From assembly GCA_903822185.1 (NCBI GenBank), contig CAIJOA010000039.1, positions 62,001 to 126,000 of the forward strand: DNA of 64,000 nt. Reading direction: 5' to 3'. How positions within the stretch are numbered: position 1 is the stretch's first letter; each line of letters begins with the position of its first letter. The position numbers were made by a program, and so were the translations under genes. This stretch comes from an uncultured Rhodospirillales bacterium. Lineage in GTDB: Bacteria > Pseudomonadota > Alphaproteobacteria > ATCC43930 > CGMCC-115725. Under the pieces are notes generated by a model. The model was not told the DNA's origin, searched no databases, and was given only the letters and a program-made list of their open reading frames with translations. Shown here in pieces: positions 8,154 to 17,316 of the stretch.

Positions 8154-9149
8154 TCAACGGACGAATTCGTCGGTGAAAAGCTCCTTATAGGAAGTGAGCT
8201 TTTCGTCCGGCTTCATAAAGCCGGCCTCGACGTTAAGCCGATCCGAATTGCTGATCGCCTCTTCGACCACGATCGGCGTCTTCGGCATCGATTTCTCGAT
8301 CACCGCGAAAGACCGCTCAGCCACTTTTGCATCCATCTGCGGAAAATGCTCGCGCATGACGGCAAGAGATTCTGCCTGATGTTCGTGGACATAGGTCATC
8401 GCCACCACGAGCGCGTGGCCCATCTTCATGCAGATCGAGCGATGGTCGGCGCAGAATTGCGGCTGCGTGACAACCACGCCGGAACCAAAGGGCGTCAGCC
8501 ACGGTGGATCGCCATCGAGGCTGCTGACGATTTCTACCGCTGTGCCCGTTATCAAGATTTGCTCGGTCCAGGGCGGATTGGCAACGAAGCCGTCGATCGC
8601 ACCGCGGGTGAAGGCGCTGATCGCATCCGACGACAGCAGCGGCGTCGTTTGAATGCTTTCGGGATCGATGCCGCCCATTTTCTCGACCACGCGCATCAGT
8701 CCATGACCGACCGAATTGACCGTATCGATGGCGAGGCCATGCGCCTTGGTCAACGCCTTCGCGCGTTCCGCCAGTGGCGCCTTCGGATCGAAATGCGCCG
8801 CCTCGGCGACTTCCTTGCGCAGCATGATCGACCAGACCGGCTTGTCGCTCATCAGCGCAATGGCCAACAGCTTCTGACCGCGCGCCGCCGCCCTTGTCAG
8901 GGATGCGCCGTTGGAAAAGCCGAAATTGACCGCACCCGAGATCACACCATTGGTCGTACCAACCCCGGGCAGGACGACCTTTTGAACGGTCAGGCCCTGA
9001 TCTTCGAAGAAATGCTTTTCCTGCGCGACATAGAACGGCAGAAAGCCGAAATTTTCGGCCGGCAACGCGACAATGGCTTTTTCGGTGTCGGCCCAGGACG
9101 GCACAGCAAGGACCATCAGAACCGACGTAACAGCGATCAGCTTTCTCAT
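8154..9149 (-). CDS. NMT1/TauA-like ABC substrate-binding protein, array member 1 of 10 (distal end)
   Basis: A 331-residue exported protein with a signal peptide ending at about PSWA/DTE, then the two-lobed periplasmic binding protein fold of the NMT1/SsuA/TauA (NitT/TauT) type. It is the most divergent member of the array: the family block DFSxSSGxSLTRAAA reads NFGFSNGASLTRAAA. It keeps PVWSIML, the shared block HFDPKAPLAERAKAL and the paired cysteines C233/C240 in QPQFCADHRSICMKMG. Its ATG overlaps the stop of member 2 by four bases (ATGA), so it is the last gene of the operon. The ligand is unknown. No permease or ATPase is adjacent, so it must share a transporter encoded elsewhere or act as a binding or sensing protein. 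Confidence 0.85.
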   Translation of the reverse strand: MRKLIAVTSVLMVLAVPSWADTEKAIVALPAENFGFLPFYVAQEKHFFEDQGLTVQKVVLPGVGTTNGVISGAVNFGFSNGASLTRAAARGQKLLAIALMSDKPVWSIMLRKEVAEAAHFDPKAPLAERAKALTKAHGLAIDTVNSVGHGLMRVVEKMGGIDPESIQTTPLLSSDAISAFTRGAIDGFVANPPWTEQILITGTAVEIVSSLDGDPPWLTPFGSGVVVTQPQFCADHRSICMKMGHALVVAMTYVHEHQAESLAVMREHFPQMDAKVAERSFAVIEKSMPKTPIVVEEAISNSDRLNVEAGFMKPDEKLTSYKELFTDEFVR

Positions 9150-10150
9150 TTCAGGAACTCGTTGGTCGAGAGGCCGTCATAGGATGATAGCATGTCTTCC
9201 TTCTTCATGAAACCGGCAGCGACATTGATACGGTCGCCATTCTCGAGCCCTTCGCGCGATACGACCGGCGACAACGGCGTCGCTTCACGCAGGGCGGCAA
9301 AAGAAAGCTCGATCACCGGGCCGCTCATCTTGTCGAAGCGTTTCTTGAGAAAGCCGATGACCTTCTCAGGCTGCTCATGGATCATCTTGCTGGACAGTAC
9401 CATGGCATGGCCCATCTTCTCGCAGACCGATCGATGCTCGACGCAGAATTGCGGCCGGGTGATGACGATGCTGTTGCCCATCGGATTCATCCAGGCGGGA
9501 TCGCCATCGATACCACTGGCGACGACAACGCCGCTGCCGTCTTCAACGACTTGCTGTGGCCAAGGTGGAGCTGACGTGAACCCGTCAATGGCCTTGCGTG
9601 AAAAAGCACCCAGCGTATCGCCCAACTGCATCGGCGTGACCGTGATGCTTTCGGGATCGAGGCCCGCCTCGTTGGCGATGATCCGCAGATAGGCATGTTC
9701 CACCGAGTTCATCGACTGCACCGCTACGGTCTTGCCTTTGAGGATTTTGGCGCGTTCCGCCAGCGACGCCTTGGAATCGAAATGCACCGCGTCGGTGACG
9801 TCCCTGCGCAGCGTGATCGACCATGACGGACGATTGTTCATGTTGGCGATCGCCAGCATTCGCTGCCCCTTCGCAGCCGCCCGGACCAACGAGGTCGCCG
9901 ACGACATCGAAAAATCGACGCTGCCCGATATCACGGCGTTGAACGACCCGACGCCGGGGATATTGACCACCTTCACGTCGAGATTCTGATCGGCGAAGAA
10001 GCCGGCATCCTGCGCGACATAAAGCGTCATGAATTGGATACCATCGACCGGCAACGCCAGAACTGTTTTCTCGTTCTCGGCGTATCCTGGCGCAGTGCCC
10101 GCCACGAGAAGCGCCACGGCCATCACCAAGTGTTTCAATGATTTCATCAT
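9146..10150 (-). CDS. NMT1/TauA-like ABC substrate-binding protein, array member 2 of 10
   Basis: A 334-residue paralogue with a signal peptide ending near PGYA/ENE. The opening strand EKTVLALPVDGIQFMTLYVAQD aligns without gaps to its neighbours. The variable W-motif reads PSWSITLRRD, the pocket-region motif APPWPQQV, and the cysteine pair lies in RPQFCVEHRSVCEKMGHAM. It has an unusual VDFSMSSATSLVRAAA block. The start codon is one base after the stop of member 3, and its own stop overlaps member 1, so all three are translationally coupled. The ligand is unknown. Confidence 0.85.
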   Translation of the reverse strand: MMKSLKHLVMAVALLVAGTAPGYAENEKTVLALPVDGIQFMTLYVAQDAGFFADQNLDVKVVNIPGVGSFNAVISGSVDFSMSSATSLVRAAAKGQRMLAIANMNNRPSWSITLRRDVTDAVHFDSKASLAERAKILKGKTVAVQSMNSVEHAYLRIIANEAGLDPESITVTPMQLGDTLGAFSRKAIDGFTSAPPWPQQVVEDGSGVVVASGIDGDPAWMNPMGNSIVITRPQFCVEHRSVCEKMGHAMVLSSKMIHEQPEKVIGFLKKRFDKMSGPVIELSFAALREATPLSPVVSREGLENGDRINVAAGFMKKEDMLSSYDGLSTNEFLK

Positions 10151-10151
10151 G

Positions 10152-11150
10152 TCACTTCACGAATTCGTCGGTGAAAAGTCCGTCGTAGGTCTGCAGCTTT
10201 TCGCTCGCCGCCATCAGGCCCGCCTCGATGTTGAGGCGTTCCGAATTGCTGAGCACATCGGCGACGACGATCGGCGGGACCGGAGTGCCGATTTCGACGA
10301 CACCGAAGGCGAGATCGACCACCGCCGGATCGATCTTGTCGAAATGCTTCTTCATCAGCGCCAGCGCTTCTTGCGGCTTCTCGTGGATAAATTTCGCGCC
10401 GGCGACGAGGCCCCGGCCCATCTTCATACAGACCGAACGATGCTCGACGCAGAATTGCGGCCGGGTGACAATAACGCCGGAGCCGTTGGGTGCGATCCAA
10501 TCGGGATCGCCGGTGGTCGGGCTGGCAATCACGACGGCGGTGCCGTTCTTCACGACTTGTTGCGGCCAGGGCGTCCCGCCGACGAAACCGTCGAGCGCGC
10601 CGCGCGCGAACGCCGCCATGGTTTCCGCCGGCTGGATCGGCGAGACGATCATGTCCTCAGGATCGTAACCGCCGGCTTTCGCGACGACGCGCAGATAGGC
10701 ATGCACGACCGAGCTGACCGCATCGATGCCCATCTTCTTGCCGCGCATCAGCTTGGCCCGTTCGGCCAGCGGCCATTTCGGATCGAAATGGGCCGCGTCG
10801 GCGATCTGCTTGCTGATGACGATGGACCAGACCGGCTTGTCGATCATGTTGGCGATCGCTAGCATGCGCTGTCCCTTCGCCGCCGCGCGTGTAAGCGCCG
10901 CGCCTGACGAGACCGAGAAGTCGGCCGAGCCCGAGACGACGGCGTTGAACGCTCCGACCCCCGCGATGGCTGACATCTTCACATCGAGCCCCTCCGCCTT
11001 CCAGAAACCCAGGTCCTGTGCCGCGTAGATGCCGAGAAACTGCATGACCTCGGCCGGCAGCACCATCGTGGTCTGTTCGTTCTCAGCCCGGGCCTGGCCC
11101 GTCAGCAACGCGCAGCAGGCAACGGCGATGGCGGCGATGCGCATTCTCAT
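10152..11150 (-). CDS. NMT1/TauA-like ABC substrate-binding protein, array member 3 of 10
   Basis: A 332-residue paralogue with a signal peptide ending at QARA/ENE. The W-motif is PVWSIVISKQIADAAHFDPK; the pocket motif is GTPWPQQV, with Thr where most relatives have Pro. Cysteines sit in RPQFCVEHRSVCMKMGRGL. It overlaps the upstream member 4 by four bases (ATGA), and member 2 begins one base after its stop. The ligand is unknown; family membership points to a small organic anion, by analogy with nitrate, taurine and sulfonate binders. Confidence 0.85.
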   Translation of the reverse strand: MRMRIAAIAVACCALLTGQARAENEQTTMVLPAEVMQFLGIYAAQDLGFWKAEGLDVKMSAIAGVGAFNAVVSGSADFSVSSGAALTRAAAKGQRMLAIANMIDKPVWSIVISKQIADAAHFDPKWPLAERAKLMRGKKMGIDAVSSVVHAYLRVVAKAGGYDPEDMIVSPIQPAETMAAFARGALDGFVGGTPWPQQVVKNGTAVVIASPTTGDPDWIAPNGSGVIVTRPQFCVEHRSVCMKMGRGLVAGAKFIHEKPQEALALMKKHFDKIDPAVVDLAFGVVEIGTPVPPIVVADVLSNSERLNIEAGLMAASEKLQTYDGLFTDEFVK

Positions 11151-12163
11151 TTCAAATACTCGTCCGTCGATAAGCCGTCGTAAGACGACAGCAGATCGTC
11201 TGCCTTCATGAACCCGGCCTCGACATTGATTTCATCGCCTTTCCGGATCGCTTTGGGATCAACCTTGGGCATCAGCGGCATGACCTTCGTCAGGGATTCA
11301 AGCGAGCGTGCGACGACGCTGGGTTTTACCTTGTCGAAGCGTTTCTGCAAAACCGCGATTGCGTCTTGCGGCCGTTCATGTACCGCCTTCGCTGCCAACA
11401 CCATCGCATGCCCCATCTTCTCGCAGAGCGAGCGGTGATCGGTGCAGACCTGCGGCCGGGTGATCAGGAGGCTGCTGGCGATCGGCACCAACGAACTCGG
11501 TTCACCATCGGGGCCGACGGCCACGGCGACGGCCGTCCCCTCGTCCTCGACCTGCTGCGGCCATGGCGGCGCCGAGACGAAGCCGTCGATCGCCTTGCGC
11601 GAGAACGCGGCAAGCGTATCGACCGGTGCCATCGAAGAGACGGTGATGCTTTCGACATCGAAGCCGCCCATCTTTGCGACGATGCGCAGATAAGCATGGT
11701 CGAGGGCGTTGATGCCTTGGGTCCCGATCTTAAGGCCCTTCAGAACCTTGGCGCGTTCGGCAATCGGCGCTTTGGGATCGAAATGCGCGGCGTCGGCGAT
11801 GTCCTTGCGGACGACGATGTCCCAGGCCGGCAGGCTGTTCATCTGCGCCAGCGCGATCATGCGCTGCCCCTTCGCCGCCGCTCGCGTCAGGGACGCCCCG
11901 CTGGAAAACGAGAATTCGGCCGATCCGGAAACCACCGCGTTGAACGAAGCGACGCCGGTCAGCACGATCGATTTCACTTCGATATTCTGCTGCGAGAAGA
12001 AACCGAGATCCTGCGCCACGTAATAGGCCAGGAATTGCATGCCCTCGGCCGGCAACGCCATCAACGCATGATCGTCTTCGGCACGGGCGGGCGCTGCGGC
12101 GAGCATGCCGAGCGCCAAAGCCCCTGCCGCAAGCGCCGCCCGGCGCTTTGCAGCTATCGTCAT
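11147..12163 (-). CDS. NMT1/TauA-like ABC substrate-binding protein, array member 4 of 10
   Basis: A 338-residue paralogue with an Ala-rich signal peptide ending at PARA/EDD. The W-motif is PAWDIVVRKDIADAAHFDPK, the pocket motif APPWPQQV, and the cysteine pair lies in RPQVCTDHRSLCEKMGHAM. It ends with SYDGLSTDEYLK, the family C-terminus. A 25-base gap and a strong Shine-Dalgarno (GGGAGGAAACG) precede its start, so translation can initiate independently of member 5. It contains a longer basic N-region (AAKRR) than its neighbours. Confidence 0.85.
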   Translation of the reverse strand: MTIAAKRRAALAAGALALGMLAAAPARAEDDHALMALPAEGMQFLAYYVAQDLGFFSQQNIEVKSIVLTGVASFNAVVSGSAEFSFSSGASLTRAAAKGQRMIALAQMNSLPAWDIVVRKDIADAAHFDPKAPIAERAKVLKGLKIGTQGINALDHAYLRIVAKMGGFDVESITVSSMAPVDTLAAFSRKAIDGFVSAPPWPQQVEDEGTAVAVAVGPDGEPSSLVPIASSLLITRPQVCTDHRSLCEKMGHAMVLAAKAVHERPQDAIAVLQKRFDKVKPSVVARSLESLTKVMPLMPKVDPKAIRKGDEINVEAGFMKADDLLSSYDGLSTDEYLK

Positions 12164-12188
12164 CGTTTCCTCCCTGGTGTTTTTTATC

Positions 12189-13199
12189 TCAGCGGACGAA
12201 TTCGTCGGTGAAGAGCCCTGCGTATGATTTCAACATGTCGTCTTCTTTCATCAGCCCGGCTTGGACGTTCATCTTGTCGCCGTTGATGATCGCGGCTTCT
12301 TCGACGATCGGCGGGCTTGGCGTCGCTTTCTGCACGATCACCAGGGACTGGGCGAGCACATCGTGATCGACCTGCGGAAAACGTTTTTTCAGGCTTTCCA
12401 TGGCGTCGTCCGGATGTTCATGGATGAACTTCGCCCCCATCGCGACGGCGCGGCCCATTTTTTCGCACAAGGCGCGGCGATCGGTGCAGGTCTGCGGCTT
12501 GGTGATGATCAGACCGGAGCCGATCGGGGCAAGCCATTCGGGATCGCCGGCAATGCCTTCCGAAACGAACACGGTATCGCCGGCCTGGGTCGATTTCTGC
12601 GGCCAGGGCGGGCCATCGACAAAGCCGTCGATTGCCTTGCGCGACATCGCTGCCATCACGTCCGGCGGCTGCATCGCCGCGACGACCATAGCGTTATCGG
12701 GATCAACGCCGCCGATCTTGGCGATAACCTTGAGATAAGCATGGGCCACGGTGTTCACCCCGCCGATACCCATGCGCAAATCTTTTAGAATCTTCGCCCG
12801 TTCCGCAAGCGGCGCCTTGGGATCGAAATGCTTCGCTTCGGCGATGTCCTTACGGACGACGACGGACCAGGTCGGCCGGCTGCTCATATTGGCGATGGCC
12901 AGCATGCGCTGACCCCGCGACGCTGCGCGCGCGAGCGACGCGCCCGACCCGATCGAGAAATCGGCCGCGCCCGACACCACGGCGTTGAACGAGCCGATAC
13001 CGGGAATGAAGACCACCTTCACGTCGAGCCCTTGTTGCTCGAGGAAATGGAAATCCTGTGCGGCGTAAAAGGCAAGGAAGTGCATGCCGTCCGCCGGCAG
13101 CGACAGGATCACATGGTCCGGATCGGCGGCACGCGCCGGAGCAACCAAACAAGCCGCCACGGCAAGAGCGGCGGCGGTACTCTTAACGAAGGAATTCAT
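12189..13199 (-). CDS. NMT1/TauA-like ABC substrate-binding protein, array member 5 of 10
   Basis: A 336-residue paralogue. ATG at 13199 (MNSFVKSTAAALAVAACL) gives a proper signal peptide ending at PARA/ADP; the open frame extends further upstream, but that part lies inside the preceding gene. The W-motif is PTWSVVVRKDIAEAKHFDPK. The pocket motif GPPWPQKS and the cysteine block KPQTCTDRRALCEKMGRAV are the most altered of the first six members. The start overlaps the stop region of member 6 by 17 bases, indicating coupled translation. Confidence 0.83.
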   Translation of the reverse strand: MNSFVKSTAAALAVAACLVAPARAADPDHVILSLPADGMHFLAFYAAQDFHFLEQQGLDVKVVFIPGIGSFNAVVSGAADFSIGSGASLARAASRGQRMLAIANMSSRPTWSVVVRKDIAEAKHFDPKAPLAERAKILKDLRMGIGGVNTVAHAYLKVIAKIGGVDPDNAMVVAAMQPPDVMAAMSRKAIDGFVDGPPWPQKSTQAGDTVFVSEGIAGDPEWLAPIGSGLIITKPQTCTDRRALCEKMGRAVAMGAKFIHEHPDDAMESLKKRFPQVDHDVLAQSLVIVQKATPSPPIVEEAAIINGDKMNVQAGLMKEDDMLKSYAGLFTDEFVR

Positions 13200-14205
13200 T
13201 GGTGAACAAGTCGTCATAGGTTTTGAGTTTGTCCTCTGGCTTGATGAAACCGGCCACGACATTGATTTGGTCGGCGTTGGAGAGCGCTTCGGCGGTGACG
13301 GTCGGCGGGCGCGGCATCGCCTTGCGCATGACCTCGAACGAGGCAGCGACGACGGCCTTGTCGGTTTTATCGAAGCGTTTTTCGAGAATGGCCAGCGATT
13401 CCGCCGGATGTTCGTGAACGTAGTTGCTGGCGAGAATCATCGCGTGGCCCATCTTCTCGCAGACCGACCGATGATCGACGCAGAATTGCGGCCGCGTAAT
13501 CACGGTCGCCGAGCCGATCGGGCTGAGCCAGGAAGGATCGCCGTTGATGCCGCTGGCGATCACGACCGCACCACCGTCATGCTCGATTGTCTGCGGCCAG
13601 GGCGGCCCAAGCGAGATGCCATCGACTTGATGACGCGCATAGGCGCCCAGCATTTCCTGCGGCTGCAAGGCCGTCACGGTGATCGAATCCGGATCGACGC
13701 CACCGGCCTGGGCAATCACGCGCAAATAGGAATGTGCCGCCGAGTTGATGCCGTCGATAACGATGGTCCGGCCCTTCAGCACCTTGGCGCGTTCGGCCAA
13801 TGGAGCTTTCGGATCGAAATGCGCCGCGTCGGCAATGTCCTTGCGGATGATGATATCCCAGGGCGGCAGGTTGTTCATGTTGGCGATGGCCAGCATCTTC
13901 TGGCCCTTGGCCGCGGCCCGGTCGAGATTGGTACCCGACGAGAACGAGAAATCGACCGCGCCGCCGATCAGCGCGTTGAACCCCGCATTGCCGGCGAGGA
14001 ACTGGATTTTGACGTCGAGCCCGCTCTGCTCATAAAGATGCGCGTCCTCGGCGACGTAATCCGCCGTGAAGGCAAAGGACACTGCCGGAATTGCCACCGA
14101 GGTCTTTTCGAGTTGCTGTGCCTGTGCGGTTCCGCCCCAGGCGAACGCAAGAACGAGCGCGCTCCCTGTCAGCACCCGCCGGGCACGATCAACGCAGATA
14201 TTCAT
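13183..14205 (-). CDS. NMT1/TauA-like ABC substrate-binding protein, array member 6 of 10
   Basis: A 340-residue paralogue. ATG at 14205 (MNICVDRARRVLTGSALVL) precedes a signal peptide ending at AQA/QQL. Unlike its neighbours it reads SVAIPAVSFAFTADYVAEDAH in the first strand. The W-motif is PPWDIIIRKDIADAAHFDPK, the pocket motif GPPWPQTI, and the cysteines lie in RPQFCVDHRSVCEKMGHAM. The start overlaps member 7 by 17 bases, exactly the overlap seen at its own downstream end, as would arise if gene boundaries were copied during tandem duplication. Confidence 0.83.
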   Translation of the reverse strand: MNICVDRARRVLTGSALVLAFAWGGTAQAQQLEKTSVAIPAVSFAFTADYVAEDAHLYEQSGLDVKIQFLAGNAGFNALIGGAVDFSFSSGTNLDRAAAKGQKMLAIANMNNLPPWDIIIRKDIADAAHFDPKAPLAERAKVLKGRTIVIDGINSAAHSYLRVIAQAGGVDPDSITVTALQPQEMLGAYARHQVDGISLGPPWPQTIEHDGGAVVIASGINGDPSWLSPIGSATVITRPQFCVDHRSVCEKMGHAMILASNYVHEHPAESLAILEKRFDKTDKAVVAASFEVMRKAMPRPPTVTAEALSNADQINVVAGFIKPEDKLKTYDDLFTNEFLR

Positions 14206-15205
14206 TCGTGTACAGCCCATCATAAGAGTTGATTCGGTCTTCCGGTTTGAGAAAGCCTGCATCGGCGTTCATGCGATCGCCGTTCTTCAATCCCGCCTCG
14301 GTCGTCGCCGGCGGCCGGTCGGTCATCTTGATCACCGCATCGGCCGACGCCGCCAGGACTTTATCATCCAACGCCGGGAAACGCTTCTTTAGCGTACCGA
14401 TCGCTTGGTCACGATGGTCGTGAACGAAATTCGCGGCCTCCAAAATGGAATGGCCCATCTTCTCGCACAGCGCCTTCCGCTCGACGCAGAGTTGCGGGCG
14501 GGTCACGACGATGGACGAGGCCAGCGGCGTGTAGCCCGGCGGATCGCCGTTGGTGCCGTCAAGCAGGATCACGCCGGTGCCGTTGGTCGCGACGACCTGC
14601 GCGAAGGGCGGCCCCAGCGAGAAGGCATCGATCGATTTGCGGGCAAAGGCAGCCAACACATCAGGCGGCTGCATCGGCGCGATGGTCACGTCCTTTTCGG
14701 AATCGAGACCCGCCGATTTGAGCGCGATGCGAATCACCGCATCGGCGACCGACCCCAGCCCTGCAACCGCGATGGTCCGGCCTTTAAGGGCCTTCGCCCG
14801 TTCGGCAAACGGCGCCTTTGGATCGAAATTGATCGAATCTGCGATGTCCTTGCGCAAGGCAATAAATTGCCCGGCGTCGTTATTGAGATCGGCGATGGCG
14901 ATCAGCCGCTGACCATGCGCCGCCGCCCGGGTGATCGAACCGCCCGAAGACAGCGAAAACTCAGCCGAGCCTGAAATCACCGCGTTCATCGCGCCGACGC
15001 CGGGGATATTGATGACTTTGATATCCAACCCTTCGTTCGGCCAGAAATAGTCTTCGGCGACATAGATCGACAGGAACAGCACGACGGGCGCGGGCAAGGC
15101 CACCGTGGCTTTTTCCGGCTCCGCCCGAGCCGAAGGACTTGCACCGAGTAATCCAAGCGCCAGGCCGGCAATGCCCAGAGCTGCAGAAAGCGGTCGCGTG
15201 ATCAT
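14189..15205 (-). CDS. NMT1/TauA-like ABC substrate-binding protein, array member 7 of 10
   Basis: A 338-residue paralogue. The ATG at 15205 (MITRPLSAALGIAGLAL) is preferred because GAGGCGAGG lies directly upstream; longer in-frame starts run into the previous gene. The signal peptide ends at SARA/EPE. It belongs to the second subgroup, in which the W-motif is replaced (AGQFIALRKDIADSINFDPK) and GDPPGYTPLAS replaces the W-containing loop. The pocket motif is GPPFAQVV. The cysteine block is RPQLCVERKALCEKMGHSI. A 25-base gap separates it from member 8. Confidence 0.83.
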   Translation of the reverse strand: MITRPLSAALGIAGLALGLLGASPSARAEPEKATVALPAPVVLFLSIYVAEDYFWPNEGLDIKVINIPGVGAMNAVISGSAEFSLSSGGSITRAAAHGQRLIAIADLNNDAGQFIALRKDIADSINFDPKAPFAERAKALKGRTIAVAGLGSVADAVIRIALKSAGLDSEKDVTIAPMQPPDVLAAFARKSIDAFSLGPPFAQVVATNGTGVILLDGTNGDPPGYTPLASSIVVTRPQLCVERKALCEKMGHSILEAANFVHDHRDQAIGTLKKRFPALDDKVLAASADAVIKMTDRPPATTEAGLKNGDRMNADAGFLKPEDRINSYDGLYTNEYLR

Positions 15206-15230
15206 CCTCGCCTCTTTCATCATAAAACGT

Positions 15231-16226
15231 TCATTGGACAAATTCTGTCGTGTAGAGGCCGTCATAGGACGGCAGGATGTCTTCGGCCTTGATGAAGCCG
15301 GCATCCAGATTGATCTTGTCGCCGTTCTTGAACTGCTCCGCTGTCGTCAGCGGCGGTTGCGGCGTCGTCTTCATCACGACGGCGAAGGCCGCCTCGAAAA
15401 CCGGATCGCTGATCGTGTTGAACGTCTTTTTCAGGATGGCGATGGATTCGGCGGGGTGCTCGTGAATGAAGTTCGTCGCCAACACCATGCTGCGCCCCAT
15501 CTTCATGCAGACCGAACGATGCTCGGCGCAGAATTGGGGTCGCGTTACCAGAAGCGCCGAAGCCGCGGGCGAATAGCCCGGCGGCTCGCCATCGACACCG
15601 CTGGCGATGATCACACCGCTGCCATCGTACACAGCCAGTTGCGCCCAAGGCGGGCCCAACGCGAAGCCGTCGAGGCTTTTGCTTTTGAGCGCCGCCATGA
15701 TCTCGGGCGGCTGCAACCCGGCGAAGACAATGTCTTTCGTGTCCACATCCCCCGCCTTGGCCAGCACACGAAGATAGGCGTCGGCGATCGTGCCGACCCC
15801 TCCCATGCCGAAGGCGCGGCCTTTCAAAAGCTGCGCACGTTCCTTGAGCGGCGCCTTGATATCGAAATGAACCGCGTCGGCGATATCCTTGCGGATGACG
15901 GCGAATTCGCCGGGTTCGGTGCTGAGCGTCGCGATGGCCAACAGCCGCTGCCCGCGCGCGGCGGCACGGGTCAGGGAACTTCCCGTCGAGAAGGAAAAAT
16001 CCATCGAGCTGGAAATCACCGCGTTCATCGAGCCGATACCGGCGATCACCTGCGACGTGACGTCGAGACCCTGGTCCTTAAAGAACTTCGCCTCGGCGAT
16101 GTATTCGGCGGCAAAGCTGATGATCGGCGTCGGCAACGCGACCTTCGCCGTCTCCATCTCGGCGCGAACCGGCAAGGCGCCAAGCAGCGCCAAACCGAAC
16201 ATCGTGCCCGCCGCCAGGTGACGCAT
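15231..16226 (-). CDS. NMT1/TauA-like ABC substrate-binding protein, array member 8 of 10
   Basis: A 331-residue paralogue with a short signal peptide ending at PVRA/EME. It is the closest relative of member 9: both share PxPIxxFAAE, GEFAVIRKDIADA, QPPEIxAA and GYSPxASALLVTRPQ. The pocket motif is GPPWAQLA and the cysteine pair lies in RPQFCAEHRSVCMKMGRSM. The start is seven bases from the stop of member 9 and has only a weak RBS, so coupling is likely. The GYSP loop and the lost tryptophan suggest a ligand different from that of members 1-6. Confidence 0.85.
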   Translation of the reverse strand: MRHLAAGTMFGLALLGALPVRAEMETAKVALPTPIISFAAEYIAEAKFFKDQGLDVTSQVIAGIGSMNAVISSSMDFSFSTGSSLTRAAARGQRLLAIATLSTEPGEFAVIRKDIADAVHFDIKAPLKERAQLLKGRAFGMGGVGTIADAYLRVLAKAGDVDTKDIVFAGLQPPEIMAALKSKSLDGFALGPPWAQLAVYDGSGVIIASGVDGEPPGYSPAASALLVTRPQFCAEHRSVCMKMGRSMVLATNFIHEHPAESIAILKKTFNTISDPVFEAAFAVVMKTTPQPPLTTAEQFKNGDKINLDAGFIKAEDILPSYDGLYTTEFVQ

Positions 16227-16233
16227 GCAGCGG

Positions 16234-17247
16234 CTACTTCATGAATTCATCGGTAAAGAGACCCTCGTACGACGGCAACATGTCTTCGGCCTTGATGAAA
16301 CCGGCATCGAGATTCATCCGGTCGCCATTCTTGAATTGAATAGCGGACGGCGCCGGCGGCTGACCGGTCATCGATACGACCGACTCAAAAGCGTCGGCCA
16401 AAACCCGCGCATCGATCGCCGGGAAACGCTTTTTCAAAAGCTCGACAGATTCCTTGGGGTGTTCGTGCATGTAATTCGCCGCCCGCTTCATCGCCTGCCC
16501 CATCTTTTCGCAGATCGAGCGATGTTCGGTACACATTTGCGGACGCGTCACCAATAAGGCCGAGGCCTGGGGCGAATAGCCGGGCGGGTCGCCCGCGACG
16601 CCGTTGGCGATCATGACGGCACTGCCGTCATCCACGACCTGCTGCGCCCAAGGCGCACCCAGCGAGAACCCATCCAGCGCCTTGCGCTTCATGGCGGCGA
16701 GGATTTCCGGCGGCTGCAACGAAGCGAAGACAATGTCCTTGGTATCGACACCGCCAGCCTTGGCGAAGACACGCAAATAGGCATCACCGATCGTGTTGAC
16801 GCCACCGATGCCGAAGGTGCGCCCTTTGAGAATTTGCGCGCGTTCCGTCACCGATGCCTTGGGATCGAAATGCGCGGCGTCGGCGATGTCCTTGCGAATG
16901 ACAGCGAATTCGCCGGATTGATTGCCCATCGTGGCAATCGCGAGAAGCTTCTGGCCATGCGCGGCGGCGCGGGTCAGCGAACCGCCCGACGAGAAGGAGA
17001 AATCGACCGAGCCGGAGATGACGGCATTCATCGAGCCGATACCGGCGATCTCCATCGACTGCACGTCGAGGCCGAGTTCTTTATAAAAAAGATCTTCGGA
17101 CAGGAACTCAGCGGCAAAGCCGACGATCGGCGATGGAAAAGCGACCTTCACTTTTTCCATCTCGGCGCCGGTTGACGGCTGCGCGACAGCACAGAGCGCG
17201 GCGACAGCGAAGAGGCTCGCCAGTCTCTTGCGTGACAATCGGTCCAT
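16234..17247 (-). CDS. NMT1/TauA-like ABC substrate-binding protein, array member 9 of 10
   Basis: A 337-residue paralogue with a signal peptide ending at STGA/EME. Its motifs are SGEFAVIRKDIADAAHFDPK, GAPWAQQV and RPQMCTEHRSICEKMGQAM, and the GYSPQAS loop matches member 8. The start has a strong Shine-Dalgarno (GGGGAGGGG). It follows a 69-base spacer containing a perfect 14-bp-arm palindrome, so it may be expressed at a level different from the promoter-proximal member 10. Confidence 0.85.
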   Translation of the reverse strand: MDRLSRKRLASLFAVAALCAVAQPSTGAEMEKVKVAFPSPIVGFAAEFLSEDLFYKELGLDVQSMEIAGIGSMNAVISGSVDFSFSSGGSLTRAAAHGQKLLAIATMGNQSGEFAVIRKDIADAAHFDPKASVTERAQILKGRTFGIGGVNTIGDAYLRVFAKAGGVDTKDIVFASLQPPEILAAMKRKALDGFSLGAPWAQQVVDDGSAVMIANGVAGDPPGYSPQASALLVTRPQMCTEHRSICEKMGQAMKRAANYMHEHPKESVELLKKRFPAIDARVLADAFESVVSMTGQPPAPSAIQFKNGDRMNLDAGFIKAEDMLPSYEGLFTDEFMK

Positions 17248-17273
17248 GAACCCCTCCCCTGTTTTATCTTTTA

Positions 17274-17303
17274 CCGTTCCGCCGCATTGATGCGGCGGAA
17301 CGG
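17274..17303. repeat. Perfect 30-bp palindrome inside the SBP operon
   Basis: Arms CCGTTCCGCCGCAT and ATGCGGCGGAACGG are perfect inverse complements with a two-base centre. On the operon (minus) strand it follows the stop of the first SBP gene and is followed by TAAAAGATAAAAC rather than a U-run, so it is more likely an mRNA-stabilising or attenuating hairpin than a simple terminator. Confidence 0.85.
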
Positions 17304-17316
17304 GCCTTCTCGTCTT

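Noticed and set aside
17274-17303. Simple rho-independent terminator between SBP genes
   Set aside because: On the transcribed (minus) strand the stem is followed by an A-rich, not U-rich, sequence, and the array continues directly downstream.
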